64,000 nt of DNA from Prorocentrum cordatum (Eukaryota > Sar > Dinophyceae > Prorocentrales > Prorocentraceae). Under the pieces are notes generated by a model. The model made no database searches and was not told the origin of the DNA. It saw nothing but the letters and a program-made list of their open reading frames with translations. The stretch spans positions 313,869-377,868 of the forward strand of contig CAUYUJ010014559.1 in NCBI GenBank assembly GCA_963575745.1, in the 5' to 3' direction. This document shows, one piece after another, positions 1-12,018 of the stretch (position 1 is the first letter of the stretch; each line of letters begins with the position of its first letter). The position numbers and the translations under genes were made by a program.

Positions 1-505
1 GTGCGACAAGGTTGATGTATTCATGAGGAAAAGGGATGGAGGAAGATTTAGAGGACGGGGCGGGAGTAGAAGTGGCAGAGGGGGCCCCTGGGATCCGACG
101 ACGCGAAGAATTTGCAAGATCGCGCTGGAAAGCTTCTTGGCCCACAACCTGGGCGCAGCCGGCCCGCGTGAAATAATGCGACGGCACGATCTTTCGGGAG
201 GACTCCTCCCATGGGCGGAGAAGAAGCCCTCGTGGGAGGTGGCCTTCTGCAGCATGGAAAGCAAGGAGGAGGAAGGGAGGGGACAGCAAGTTGGAGGATG
301 AGGAAGAGGAGCCAGCCCTTACGGTTTTGGTTCCCCTTTTCCCATCGGTTGCTTGATTAGTTACTCTGTGCCCTCAGGGCATTGATTATGCTCCCACTTC
401 TTCTGGACCTTCATGAGCCCGCACTGACAGCAGCGTTGACATTGAATTCGCGCTTCGCTGAGTCGGAATCCTTTTTTTCTGCTTTTGGAAGAACGCAACA
501 GCCAC
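1..505. other. No recognisable gene
   Basis: Purine-rich start of the window. A 92-codon reading frame at 23-301 (+) is Arg/Gly-rich at its start and matches no family I know, so I do not call it a gene. Confidence 0.4.
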
Positions 506-506
506 G

Positions 507-1145
507 ATGCTCATGTATGGCCAACGTCAAAAGAGGAAGACGAGAGTAAACCCAAGATGCTGCAAGACACCCTCCCGTCCCAAACCCCTTTCCCCGCATG
601 TCCTTACAGTCGTGCCTTCTTACAGGTGTCACCTCGACCGCTGCAATTCTCGCGTCCAACTCCCGGTGTTCCGAGGGCGCCGCCTGGAACGCGCGACGCT
701 CTCGCTCCGCGGCCTGGCGCCGCTGGTGCCCCCACGGGTGTGGATATCGGTGTGCCGCGTCATGTGCAACGGCTGGACTACAGGGCGCCGCATGCAGAGG
801 CCAGCGCCCTGCGCGTTCGCATGCGGACACGGGGAGGACAGCGTCGAACATGACATCCACTGTTCCAGGGACGCGGCGTTCGTGCGCAGGCAGCTGGGTT
901 TGACGGCGTTTCCACCTGGTGAGCGTTTGTCTCAGTTTTTGCTTCTCCCTCTCTGGTTTTCCAAAGACACGGCGAGCGCTATCGTTCGCCTTGCCTTGGC
1001 GGTGTATTGTGCTTGCGCGGCTTCCGCGGCGGCGCGCCATTGGGCCACGTCCACCACGCGGGAGGCCATGTGGCAATACGCCAGGGAAGCTTGTGTTGCG
1101 CATCGTCGCCTCGCATCGTTCTTGGCCGCAGTGTGGCATAGCTGA
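507..1145 (+). pseudogene. 3' end of a LINE-type non-LTR retrotransposon (ORF2 C-terminus)
   Basis: The 212-codon frame carries a Cys/His motif typical of the region after the reverse transcriptase in LINE-type elements: an Asn-Gly-Trp...Arg-Arg box, then C-x-F-x-C-G, then Glu-Asp-Ser-Val-Glu-His-Asp and a final Cys (about 760-865). The same order occurs in the LINE copy at 35.8-38.6 kb, including an Ala-Val-Tyr helix near the end, so the two belong to related elements. No RT or endonuclease lies upstream, so this is a 5'-truncated insertion, the usual product of incomplete target-primed reverse transcription. The true start of the fragment is probably near 600. The stop is at 1143-1145 and no poly(A) tail is visible. 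Confidence 0.6.
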
Positions 1146-1289
1146 GGTTGTTCCTTCCTCCTCTCCTCCGTTTTTCGTCGTGGCGCCAGCGGGCGCGACA
1201 CTTTGGGAACGCGCCTTATTCTGGTCAGCGGGGCGCCGAGACTCACAAGAGTCGGTTGGCGATGACCCACCGGGCTTTGCTCAGTGCTA

Positions 1290-1385
1290 TCCTTCCTCCT
1301 CTTCTTCATCCTCGTCCTCCTCATATTCCTCCTCCTCCTCATCATCCTCATTTTCATCCTCATCCTCATCCTTTTCCTCTTCTCG
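1290..1385. repeat. (TCC/TCA)n pyrimidine tract
   Basis: Interrupted CCT/TCA trinucleotide run on the plus strand, just downstream of the LINE fragment. Reading frames through it are low-complexity artefacts. Confidence 0.8.
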
Positions 1386-2089
1386 CGTCTCCTTCCTCCT
1401 CCCTTCCTGTCGGCTACGGCAACAAAAACAGCCGCACCTTGTTGCCGCCATTTTCGCCACCATGGGCCATGCACTTTGTGCTGGATGTTTGAGAAGCTGC
1501 GCGCCACGAGCACCGCAGTCAGCATGGCACCGGAAAGCGGTTCGAAGGCCCACTTTCGATAGTCAGAGCAGACATCGGCAGGTTTTCCGTTTGCGCCACA
1601 ATCTTCGCATCCGTAGAAGTCCGCCAACATGTGGATCATTTCAAGCATGCCGCGTTTCCATTCATATCTGCTGCGGTGGATGAAACAATTACCCTGCGAC
1701 GTACCCAGCCCGATGGCATCAAGTGGCAACCGGAGTAGGGAAACATTAGCAGGAACCGTGACAGTTCAGGCGCGGCGATTTGTAGTGTGACCTACATGGG
1801 ATGCGTAATGTTGCACGACTCACAGAACAGCAATCGATAAGACGAGGAGTATGTCTCAAGGCTTGTTAAACAATAGCGGGGGCGGGAATGAGGGACAGGA
1901 GAAGGACGAACCCAGTAGGAAGGGGCGAGGAGCCATCGCAGCAGCAGCACCATGAACGCATAAGGTAACAGGAAGACTACGGCGGCGATGATGAAAGAGG
2001 AGGGGGGAAGCAAGAGGCTGCTTCGTTTTTTGCAGGAGCTCGGTCAACGCATGCCTGCTGCCTGTCCACAGGATCATACCTGTTTGTAT
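1386..2089. other. No recognisable gene
   Basis: Mixed-composition sequence. Open frames are short and match nothing I recognise. Confidence 0.4.
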
Positions 2090-3681
2090 CTAGTGCAGGA
2101 AGCGATCGAGACCTAGCTCGCGCGCCAGCTTCTCTGCCTCCTTCCTGCATGTTGCAGTGCGGGAACTGAACTTCCGCAGTTTCTCCGCAAGGTTTGCCGG
2201 TGGGCCGCGGGCAAGAAAGTCAAGGCCGGGGTCGCGCACCATCAGTAGGTTGTCTATCGTCGTCGCCCTGGACAGCATCACGTAGAGGTGCAGCCACAGA
2301 GCGTCCAGGTCGTTCGCATCCTTGCACCCTGCGTCAACAATGACTCCGCGGTGCATGGTGCGGCCCTGGCAGGCAGTGGACGTCAGGACCTCGGCGTGGG
2401 AGATGACGAAGCCAGTGCGCGTGACCTTGTACTTGCGGAAGTCGAACGGGCTCGAGCTCTGTGGCTCGATGAAGACGAGGCCCGCTGCGTTCGCAGCGTC
2501 GATGCTGTCATCGAGTTCCTTGAGCTTCTTTCCGCAGGGACCACCCTTGTACTTGTCCATGCGCACCCACACGCCGCACGGCAGGTACCGCAGGTACGCC
2601 CGACCTCCCTCGGCCTTCGCTCTCTCCACCGCGCCCTCATCTTTGGGGTTGATGGCCACGCGCACGACCTCGCCCTCGGCGTCCTTGACGAGCCCCTTGT
2701 CGAGGTCCAGGTGCTCCAGCAGGCGTACGCGCATGCCCACGTGCAGCGGCAGCATCCCGTGAATGCCGCCCGGGTTGACGCGGTTGGCCAGCTTCGCGGC
2801 CAGGTCCACGGGCAGCGAGGGCGAGGACTTGTCGGCTGCCTGGGCGAGGTAGAGCGCCCGCCCGAGGGACGCGGCGTCCCTCCTCCCCCGCATCATCATC
2901 CACCGAGCCACGGTGTCCCAGAACCAGGCGATCATGTGTCCAGTCTGGAACCGCTCCTCGCCCAGTCGGGGGTCGTTGGGCTTCATCTGAATGCGTCTCC
3001 AGGTCTCCGCGATCTTCTGAGGGACCTTGCCCTTCTTCGGCTTGCGCATGTAGTTCATGAGATCGGCAATATCGGGGTCCTTGAAGCGGTTGGTGGCCTG
3101 GAGCTCGAAGCACAGTTTCGTGTCGCAGAAGAACGTCATTGCCGTCTGGTGCTCGACGGGCGGCCCCTCCTTCCGACTGTCGGCGGACCCCAACCGCTGC
3201 AGGTCGGTCAGCAGCGACATGCCGGAGCCGGTAGGTTCCAGCTGCAGGAAGTTCCCGAGGTATATCACGATGGGGACGCGGCCGAAGGCGCTTCTGGGAT
3301 GCAGGTAGTGCGCCTCCTGCAGGTTGCATTTTGCGCGCCTGGCGAGGAATGCGCGGTAGGCCACTCGATGACGAAGAGCCGCAGCTCCGACCAGATGTCC
3401 TGCAGTCGTTTCAGGACATCGGCCGTTGGCAGCATCGCGTGGTTGCGGTGCTCCCCGATGCCCATCTGCGCCGCCCTGTGGCACGTGGTCGCCTTGTGGT
3501 GTTCGGTGGAGATGTTCTCGGCCTGGGACCACTTGGCGCAGACGATCTGCGTGGTCTTCTTTCCATTCTCCCCGACGAAAAGGAAGTCTATCGCGGGCAG
3601 CACGATCTGCTGGACGATCCCTGGGTGGTGCCTCACTCCGCGGGACTGACCAGCAGCCTTCGAAAGTGGTGACAGTTTCAC
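2090..3681 (-). pseudogene. PIF1-like DNA helicase, 5'-truncated and frameshifted
   Basis: C-terminal two thirds of a PIF1-family SF1B helicase, an ATP-driven 5'-3' DNA helicase family that is highly expanded in dinoflagellates. Two minus-strand frames are needed. The upstream one (3265-3681) holds a His-Lys-Ala-Thr segment and a Walker B-like LFVIE. The downstream one (2090-3532) holds motif III, VIYLGNFLQLEP, with Asn where the family has Asp, then the FEL-x5-RF motif IV box, and near the C-terminus the YVMLSR motif VI followed by a Cys-Arg...Ala-Glu-x-Leu-Ala tail ending at 2090. The frames must join near 3360, where the upstream frame runs off after VIE. Walker A is missing: the upstream end runs straight into the 101-bp tandem array. 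It may be a decayed copy, or a 3' exon whose 5' exons lie beyond the array, but the frameshift favours decay. Confidence 0.7.
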
Positions 3682-4803
3682 AGATCGCAGCCCCCCCCAG
3701 GGATGGTGAGGTCTAATCTGAATCTGCGTGGTGCCTCACTCCGCTGGACCCACCAGCAGCCCTCGAAAGTGGTGACCGTTTCGCAGATCGCAGACCCCCA
3801 GGGATGGCGAGGTCTAATCTGAATCTGCGTGGTGCCTCACTCCGCTGGACCCACCAGCAGCCCTCGAATGTGGCGACAGTTTCGCAGATCGCAGCCCCCC
3901 AGGGATGGCGAGGTCTAATCTGAATCTGCGTGGTGCCTCACCCCGCTGGACCCACCAGCAGCCCTCGAATGTGGCGACAGTTTCGCAACCAGCAGCCCTC
4001 GAATGTGGCGTCAGCGTCGCAGATCGCAGCCCCCCAGGGATGGCGAGGTCTAATCTGAATCTGCGTGGTGCCTCACTCCGCGGGACCCACCCTCAGCCCT
4101 CCGCAGTTTCGCAGATCGCAGCCCCCCAAAGATGGCGAGGTCTAGTCTGAATCTGCGTGGTGCCTCACTCCGCTGGACCCACCAGCAGCCCTCGAATGTG
4201 GCGTCAATGTCGCAGATCGCAGCCCCCCAGGGATGGCGAGGTCTAATCTGAATCTGCGTGGTGCCTCACTCCGCTGGACCCACCAGCAGCCCTCGAAAGT
4301 GACGACAGTTTCGCAGATCGCAGCCCCCCAGGGACGGCGAGGTCTAATCTGAATCTGCGTGGCGCCTCACTCCGCTGGACCCACCCTCAGCCCTCGAAAG
4401 TGACGACAATTTCGCAAATCGCAAACCCCCAAGGATGGCGAGGTCTAGTCTGAATCTGCGTGGTGCCTCACTCCGCTGGACCCACCAGCAGCCCTCGAAA
4501 GTCGAGGTCTAATCTGAATCTGCGTGGTGCCTCACTCCGCTGGACCCACCAGCAGCCCTCGAAAGTGACGACAGTTTCGCAGATCGCAGCCCCCCAGGGA
4601 TGGCGAGGTCTAATCTGAATCTGCGTGGTGCCTGACTCCGCTGGACCCACCAGCAGCCCTCGAAAGTGGTGACAGTTTCGCAGATCGCAGCCCCCCAGGG
4701 ATGGCGAGGTCTAATCTGAATCTGCGTGGTGCCTCACTCGGCTGGACCCACCAGCAGTCCTCGAAAGTGGCGACAGTTTCACAGATCGCAGACCCAAAGG
4801 GAT
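3622..4803. repeat. 101-bp tandem repeat, about 11 copies
   Basis: The anchor GGTCTAATCTGAATCTGCG recurs at 101-bp spacing (3711, 3812, 3913, 4241, 4342, 4443 and so on), with length variants of 135, 92 and 64 bp around 3913-4140 and 4443-4507. Each unit contains GTGGTGCCTCACTCCGC and CAGCAGCCCTCGAAAGT. The first partial unit overlaps the end of the helicase frame. 101 is not a multiple of three, so the array is not coding. Confidence 0.9.
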
Positions 4804-4807
4804 GACG

Positions 4808-4985
4808 TAAAAGGCAAGAGAGAAGAGGAGAAGCGAAGAGAGGAGGAGAAGGGAAGCAAGAGAGGAGGAACGAAGAGAGGAGAAGGGATACAAGAGAGAA
4901 GAGGAGGAGCGAAGAGAGGCGGAGAAGGGAAGCAAGAGAGGAGAGGAAGAGGGAAGAGAGGAGGAGGAGGCGGGAAGGAAGGAAG
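4808..4985. repeat. GAGAGGAGGA purine tract
   Basis: Nearly pure A/G on the plus strand with degenerate AAGAGAGGAG units, directly abutting the 101-bp array. Confidence 0.8.
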
Positions 4986-4989
4986 GTGG

Positions 4990-5699
4990 AGACCGCAGTG
5001 CTCTATTCAAAACGAGTACCCAACGCAGGAGGGTTGGGAAAAAAACAGGAGCGCCTTCTTATTGCAAGGGCGGGAAGGAGGAGGAAACTGAGAAGATAAG
5101 CGTTTTTTGTTGCTCCCCAGGGTTGCGCTCGTCACCCTCCCCCCCCGGTATTACTAACGATCGTGTTTGGGGGGTTGGCCGGGACCTTCCCCATTGTATG
5201 TTGTGGTGCGTGCGTGTAGACGAGTGATGCGCCAGTGGAGTGGACGCACCTTGGCGGGTGCACACTTCGGCCGCCATTAACGTTGCCCTCCCGCCCGGCC
5301 CCCCCCGAGTAAAGCCCGTTACCCATGGAGAAAAATAGAACGGTCACGAGGAGGGGGAAGGCAGACGAGGAGGATGAGGGCGACGAGGACGACGAGAGGG
5401 CCGCCGAATCTGCCGACGCCCCCCGAGAGCACCCCTTTTTGTTCCCCTTTCCCTTCCTTCCCCTTCGCCCCGCTCTTCCCTTTCTTGTCCTCCCGCGGTT
5501 GCTTTGGGGGTGCTTTGGTTAACGTAGTGGCCTCTGGCCAGTGCCTCCGATCCGGGGCGCTCCCGATGATAATGAGAATGGATGACCGCCCACGCTCAAG
5601 ATACAGCCCGCGTTCGAGACATCCTCATAAGATGAACATGTGGAAATCGGTTGCGAATCCTTCGGATCTTCGAATATGACGCTCGCGCCGCCTCCCTTG
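4990..5699. other. No recognisable gene
   Basis: Mixed sequence with C- and G-runs. Frames are short and unrecognised. Confidence 0.4.
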
Positions 5700-6235
5700 C
5701 AGAGAAACCCCCCTTCCCGTTGCCGAGCAGTGAATGGAGTCGGGAATGGCGTCCCTCCCCTCCCCCGCCCCCTGCAGAGCGTTGAAGTCCCTGGCTCCCG
5801 AGCACTGAATTGCGTCGGGAATGGGGTCCCCCCCCCAGCAGAGCGACCCCGCTCTCCGGCTCACGAGCTCTGAATGGCGTCGCGAATGGCGTCGGGAATG
5901 GCGTCCCCGAACCTCACCCCCGGCTCCCGAGCAGTGAATGGCGTCGGGAATGGCGTCCCCCCTCCCCCTCCCCATTGCAGAGCACCGGATGTCGTCGGGA
6001 ATGGCGCCCCCCCCCCCCCCGCCTTCGGCAGAGCGCTCAAGTCCACGGCTCCCGAGCACTGAATGGCGTCGGGAATGGCGTGCCCCCCTTCCCCCGTCAT
6101 TGCAGAGCGAACTCCCCCCAGGCTCCAGAGCACTGATTGGCATCGGGAATGGCGTCGGGAATGGTTCTCCCCTCCTCCCCCCATTGCAGAGCGCCCCCCC
6201 TGGCTCCCGAGCACTGAACGGCGTCGGGAGCGAAC
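5700..6235. repeat. GC-rich minisatellite
   Basis: About ten degenerate units built on CGAGCACTGAATGGCGTCGG followed by GAATGGCG, a C-run and CAGAGCG. Spacing varies from about 20 to 80 bp. Overlapping frames on both strands are shadows of the repeat. Confidence 0.85.
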
Positions 6236-6462
6236 TCCCCTTCGGTCGCTTACTTTGGCGGCCCTCTCCATCCACTCTCCCGCCGTGCCTTCTGCTCCCT
6301 CTGGCTCCTCCTGTCTTTCTGTCTCTTCTCCGCATGCTGCTCCTCCCTTTGTCGTCCCTCCGTCAGTCTCCCTCTCATCCGGGGGGTCGCCCCACCTTGG
6401 GGCTGCTGTGCCCGCGTTTACATGGCGCCCTCTCCCTCCCTTCCCATCTAGCTTTGTCCGAT

Positions 6463-6646
6463 GGGGCACAGTCGACCCGCATAGTAAGGATGAGCAACTT
6501 TCCAAGGCTACCCTTGCATCCTTCCCCTTCGGCCCATTATTGGCCGCTTTCGCTGGCCGCGCCCGCCCGCAAAGGGTCGGCATGGCCCGCCTTCAAAGGC
6601 CCTTGCATCAGTATCGTGCATCCGTATTCTCGGGTTGACTGTAGTT
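6463..6646. mobile_element. Short terminal-inverted-repeat element, family T, copy 1
   Basis: The left end begins ACAGTCGACCCGCATAGTAA. The right end, read on the other strand, begins ACAGTCAACCCGAGAATACG, giving imperfect terminal inverted repeats of about 27 bp. The interior (CCTTCGGCCCATTATTGGCC, then CCTTCAAAGGCCCTTGCATC) aligns with 54927-55110 across its whole length. There is no coding capacity, so it is MITE-like and would need a transposase elsewhere. Target duplication not resolved. Confidence 0.6.
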
Positions 6647-6739
6647 CTGTCGGATGGGGTAAGGCAAAGGGAGGGGGAGAGGGGCGCACGCGGGTTTCCG
6701 TGCTCCCCAGCACAGACCAGTCTACAGCTCGAAGCTCGA

Positions 6740-7670
6740 GGGAGGAGGAGGAGGAGGAGGAGGAGGAGGAGGAGGAGGAGGAGGAGGAGGATGATGGAGG
6801 AGGATGGAGGAGGAGGGAGGAGGAGGGAGGAGGAGGATGGAGGACGAGGAGGACGAGCACGAGCACGAGCACGAGGACGAGGACGAGCAGCAGGAGCAGG
6901 CCTCCCCTCGGTGCTCGGAGCGAATGGGACCGCCGCCGCCGCGCTAACTCGAGGGCAGGACCCGCGGGGCTCCCCTCCCAAGGAGGGCTCGCCCCCCCCC
7001 CCTCCCTCGCCGCGGCGCGGCCTCGGGCGGGGGCGCCTTGGAGAATGAGGAGGAGGAGGAGGAGGAGGATGAACAGAAGGAGGAGGGGAGATATTGAGCT
7101 GAGCAGGAGCAGGAAGGACGGAGGAGGAGGAGGAGGAGCGATAGGTAGGGAAGACGAAGACGAAGCATACTGATGGGATGGAGGACGAAGGATGGGTAAG
7201 TTTGGGGAGGAGGAGGAGGAGGAGGAGGAGGAGGGGGATGAGGAAGGATGGACTGGGAATGATGGGATGAGCAGGAGGAGGAGGAGGAAGGATAGGGGAG
7301 GAAGCATGGGTAAGGCGGGGGAGGAGGAGGGGGAGGATGAGGAGGAGGAGGAGGAGGAGGAGGAGAAGGAGGAGAAGGAGGCGGGGGGTGAGGAAGGACG
7401 GCGAGGAGGGGGAGAGTGGACGAGGAGGAAAGGGAATGGTGGGTGGGAGGATGTGGAGGGGGGGACGAGGAGGGGCAGGACGAAGAGGAGGAGGGAATCG
7501 AGAGTGGACGATGAGGAGGGGGGGACAGCATGAGGAGAGAGGAGGAGGATGATGATGATGGTGGAGGAGTAGGAGGAGGAACAGTGAGGATCGGGAGAGT
7601 CACTTTGCGGAGGAGCAGGGGAGGACGAGGAGGGAAAACGGACGGACGAGGAGGGGGAGGACGGTGGGTG
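6740..7670. repeat. (GGA)n / (GAC)n purine-rich arrays
   Basis: Pure GGA runs at 6740-6795, 7042-7075, 7206-7235 and 7320-7375, separated by degenerate purine sequence and a GC-rich stretch (6900-7040). Glu/Gly/Arg frames on plus and Ser/Pro/Leu frames on minus are artefacts. Confidence 0.85.
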
Positions 7671-7675
7671 AGGGG

Positions 7676-7970
7676 ATGACGGGCGACGACGGCCATGATG
7701 GCGACGGCGACGAAAACGACCATGACGATTACGTCGTTGGCGCCGACGACCACCAGCCCCACCACCACCACCGCGAGAACAGCCGCGTCCACGATCACTA
7801 CGACGATCACGACCTCCACGACGACCAATACCGCGACGACCACGATGACGGCGACGACCACGGCGATGTCGACCACGACCACGGCCACGACTACAACGAT
7901 TATGGTAACGACGACCACTGCGACGACGACGGCGACGACGACCGTGACGATAACAGCGGCTGCGGCTGAG
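7676..7970. repeat. (GAC/ACC)n trinucleotide array
   Basis: Degenerate CGACGACCACGA units read as Asp/His in one frame and Thr in another. Low complexity, not a gene. Confidence 0.85.
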
Positions 7971-7979
7971 CCGGCAACT

Positions 7980-10490
7980 ACGACGACGACGTCGTCCGGG
8001 ACGTAGCAGAACAAGGGTGTTCACGCTTTCTCTTCATCGTATTCTTTTTCCCACAGTTCCATCTTCTCGTCCTTCTCCTCCTGATCCTCTCTCTCCTTGG
8101 TCTTTCCTCCTCTCTCTCCTGCTCCTCCTCCTGCCTCCTCCCCATCGGCCTCCCCTCCATGCCATCCACCTTCCTTCGCCCCCCCCTCTCCCCCTTGCCT
8201 GCGCACGCAGGCTGTGCGCGGCGCAGTGCTACAGTTTAACCGTGACGTCAGCGTCGGTTTCCCGAGGCTCGCGCACGCGTGGCGTGGAGCGCAAGTGTGA
8301 GCCCAGCCCCCCTCCTGCCCCGCTCCTCTTCCGTCTACTCTTCTGAGCGGTCGGCTCACGATCATGAATGTCAAGACAGAGTTTGTCGTAACCGCGGCCG
8401 TCGCCCAGCGAAGGGCGGCTGCCGGGTCGCACCGCTGTGCCGCACCATCCCCCTCCTCCCCTTCCTGCCCGGTCCCTGTCTCCCATTGTGGCGCAGCGTG
8501 CTCTGACTCCCACGAGTGGTGCTCTTGCCTGCTGGCGTACCTGGCAGCGCAAGTTTTTGCCCTGCGAGCTGCCGGGGTTCGAGCCGACCAGTCCGTCCAG
8601 TCGCGTTGGCCAGTCTGTGCGCTTCCGCATTCGTGCGCCGTGTGGTCACAAGCAGGGGCCAGGAGGTGCGGCCTCTGTCCCAGCCGCGCGGCCGATGCCT
8701 CTCCCGCCAGGCAGTTTGCCATGGGGCTGGGCATCATATGCGTTCGGTCCCGCCACCGTGGACCCCGCGACTGCTGCCCCCTCCTAGCCACCTGGTGCCT
8801 GGTCCCCTGCTCCTGCCACTCCTTCTCCCCTACTACCCGTGGCGAGTGTAGTTATCTCCCATTCTGCTCGCTACCACGTCTCTGACAGGTTCAACTGGGC
8901 AACCACAAGGGTTACTTCTAGGTCCTAGGTGCATTTCTCGTATCTCTCTCCTCCGCCTCCTCCATTTGTTTGTCTCCTCTCCTCACCCCTTCTCTTCTGC
9001 CGTTGCTGCTGTTCCGCCTCATGTTTGCCGCATGTTTGCCGCTTGCGCACCTGTCCCATGCCTCTCGAAACTCACTGCGTCCGCAGTCCTTAGCGCTTTT
9101 AGTGCTTTGCATTGGAAACCGTTTGTTGATACGAATGTGGGGCATTTTCGTACCATGCCGCATTTTCTTAGTGGGCGGTGTTCGTTTACTCTTGGCTTGG
9201 CCCGGGGTTTTAAGCAGCCGATGCGCGTGGCAGCCGTATTTTGGCAACCACGCTGCCCACTCTCCTTCCTCTTGGTCCTCTTCATCCTTCGAATTCCTTC
9301 CTCCTCCCTCCTGTCGCAATTGCATTGTCGGTACGGTTCATAGCATGAGTTTGCATACCGCAGGTCGGTGAGTGCGGTGTACCCGTTTTGTCATGCGACC
9401 TGTGGATTCTCGATGTGGTTGCGTCACCCGCGGTGTTTTGCGTGGAAGGAGATACAAATCCCCCATTTGGACGAACGAACACACGCACACAACCAACCAT
9501 ACCACCATACCCATAGGGCGGTCGGAGGAAGGAGGACTACTATGGGCAAGGGTGCGGTTTGTCGGACCCCAGGGGAGGCTCCCGTTCGAGCGGGGAGCCC
9601 CATCCAACAACACGCACCCATAGCCCCTTCCGTCCCCCCAATGGGTGCGGGTGTGTGTATGTGTGTGTGTTGCTCGCTCGCTGCATCCTGTTTCTCTCAA
9701 CAACAGGGCCTGCACTTGCCGCGGCGGGAGGGTGTGCCGGCGCAGCTTCGAGCGCTGTTTGCTCGCCGGAGCCTCTGGCAGTTCGACGGGCGGTTGCCCG
9801 AGCTGTCGCGGAACGCCTGCCAGCGACGCGGCTGGTCTCCCACCAGCCGGCCCTTCCGTGGTGCTCAGGAAGTTTGCTTCTGCAAACTCCCTCGGCGCAC
9901 CTGGAGAGCACGGTCGAGCCGACGTATAAGATCGAGCTTGGTTCGGGGAGAGCACCCTCGTTTTCTTTGTGTTGTCTGGGATGTTATTGTGCATCCTGTG
10001 CGAGGTTACCCTCGAGTGTTCTTAAGTTTGGCCGGCGGAGGGTCTCATGCTCTTGGAGGATGCTCTTCCGTGCTAGGTCCGGCCGCACATGTCTAACCTG
10101 ACTTGTCTGTCATTAGGGGGATAGCTCAGTGGGGATGCATCGGCCCCCACTCGCCCATTTTATCGTTGACAGGGGCACGGCAGCCCTCCTCCCCACCCAG
10201 GAACTTGTGGATTCGGTATCGGGGGCCTATCGCCGATCTCTCGGCGATGTGTTGCCGATTCCAGCCCGACGTCTGCTCCCTCAGCGGCCCCTCCCGATTG
10301 CGTCGCGGCTTCCCTCCCAGGTCAGGAACGAGGTGCCCTGAATTGTAACTCGCTGATTGTTCACACAGCCAGGCCTGCACCTGCGCAGCACATCTTCTAG
10401 ACCAGCAATCATCACCCGCCCTGAGCTGCTCCCCGACCGTTACCGTCTGGGGGCGAGATCTCTTCCAGAGGTTCACGCCATTCCGCTAGG
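7980..10490. other. Unassigned region
   Basis: About 2.5 kb of C/T-rich sequence with overlapping frames on both strands, none with a recognisable domain. A stretch at 9480-9660 has short CA and GT runs. A tRNA A-box-like string occurs at 10117-10136 without a B box. Confidence 0.35.
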
Positions 10491-10497
10491 CCTCTTA

Positions 10498-10720
10498 GAC
10501 GGGGTCGGAGTAGATGGGGTCGGAGGATCGCGCCGCACCGCCGATGCATCGCCGATGTATGTTGCTCGATATGGGGCCCGACTTGCGTCATGTCGACGTC
10601 GCATATGCATCGCCGACGTCGACGAAGCATCACCGGTGCATCACCGATGCATCACCGATGCGTCGCCGATGTATCGGCGATGCGGCGCGATCCTCCGACC
10701 CCATCTTCCCCGACCCCATC
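10498..10720. mobile_element. Foldback element with 53-bp inverted arms
   Basis: The left arm (10498-10550) and the reverse complement of the right arm (10668-10720) match at 48 of 53 positions by my count. Both contain GATGGGGTCGGAGGATCGCG. The centre holds GGGCCCGACTTGCGTCATG and multiple CATCGCCGATG units. A diverged copy lies at 53451-53590. Non-coding and MITE-like. Confidence 0.7.
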
Positions 10721-11329
10721 CAGGAGGCTTCTAATTCCGCTGACCCCCAGAAGAGGCGGAGAGTCCACGATTTAGGCGTCGTGGGCTTCTTGGCAATCGT
10801 CCAGGGACTCTCGTGGGCGTCTCGGGAGCTGTGTGGGGGCCTGGTCATTACCCTTCCGCCTGGGGGCGAGATCTGTACCTGCCCACCGCCCCTGGCCAGG
10901 CCCAGCCTGGGCCCTTCCAGGCCAGAGCGGGCGCACACACCGAACCTCTCGGCCCCGGATTGGCCGCGCCAGAGGCGGCGGGACTAGATCAGGAGCCTTG
11001 GGACTCAGAGGGGGAAAAGGTATGCATACCGCTACCTCGTTTTTACCTTTTTGGGCCTCCTGGGAGGCCTTCGTCGCCACTGGGCGTGGCGGCGCAACGC
11101 TTGTCAGCGCGCAGGGGGGCCGTCGGGCCCAGCCCCCCCCTGGGGGTGGCCGCGCTTTGCGCGTCGCTCATAGGGGCCGCCCCGTTTAAAGGGTGGTGAG
11201 GGAGTGCGCCAGCCCCCGACCACAGGGCACCCGCGGCTAAAGGGACCCGGGGCGCGCAGAGGCGCTGGAATCAGTTGTACAGTTCGCATCCGTTCAATGT
11301 CGCAGAGGAGGTAGGAGGTGTGAAAATAA
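10721..11329. other. No recognisable gene
   Basis: GC-rich sequence lacking any recognisable protein motif on either strand. Confidence 0.4.
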
Positions 11330-12018
11330 GGAGGAGGAGAAGGAGGAGGAGGAGGAGGAGGAGGAGGAGGAGGAGGAGGGGGGAGGAGGAGGGAGGAGGA
11401 GGAGGAGGAGGAGGAGGAGGAGGAGGAGGAGGAGGAGGAGGAGGAGGAGGGAGGAGGGAGGAGGAGGAGGAGGAGGAGGAGGAGGAGGAGGAGGAGGAGG
11501 AGGAGGAGGAGGAGGAGGAGGAGGAGGAGGAGGAGGAGGAGGAGGAGGAGGAGGAGGAGAGGAGGAGGAGGAGGAGGAGGAGGAGGAGGAGGGAGGAGGA
11601 GGAGGAGGAGGAGGAGGAGGAGGAGGAGGAGGAGGAGGAGGAGGAGGAGGAGGAGGAGGAGGAGGAGGAGGAGGAGGAGGAGGAGGAGGAGGAGGAGGAG
11701 GAGGAGGAGGAGGAGGAGAGGAGGAGGAGGAGGAGGAGGAGGAGGAGGAGGGAGGAGGAGGAGGAGGAGGAGGAGGAGGAGGAGGAGGAGGAGGAGGAGG
11801 AGGAGGAGGAGGAGGAGGAGGAGGAGGAGGAGGAGGAGGAGGAGGAGGAGGAGGAGAGGAGGAGGAGGAGGAGGAGGAGGAGGAGGAGGAGGAGGAGGAG
11901 GAGGAGGAGGAGGAGGAGGAGGAGGAGGAGGAGGAGGAGGAGGAGGAGGAGGAGGAGGAGGAGGAGGGGGGGGATGAGGAGGGGGAGTAGGAGGAGGAGG
12001 AGGAGGAAGAGGACGAGC
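11330..12018. repeat. (GGA)n array of about 690 bp
   Basis: The longest uninterrupted purine array in the window, nearly pure GGA with rare phase slips (GGGA, GAGA) that move the register. The 248-263-codon frames are poly-Glu, poly-Ser or poly-Pro artefacts. The array is long enough to form triplex or G-quadruplex structures and may be mis-sized in the assembly. Confidence 0.95.

Noticed and set aside
2288-3649. 453-codon plus-strand frame opposite the helicase
   Set aside because: Antisense shadow of the minus-strand PIF1-like frame, which carries the recognisable motifs.
10117-10136. tRNA-like GGGGGATAGCTCAGTGG string
   Set aside because: Looks like a tRNA A box, but no B box, anticodon arm or pairing acceptor end follows at the right distance.
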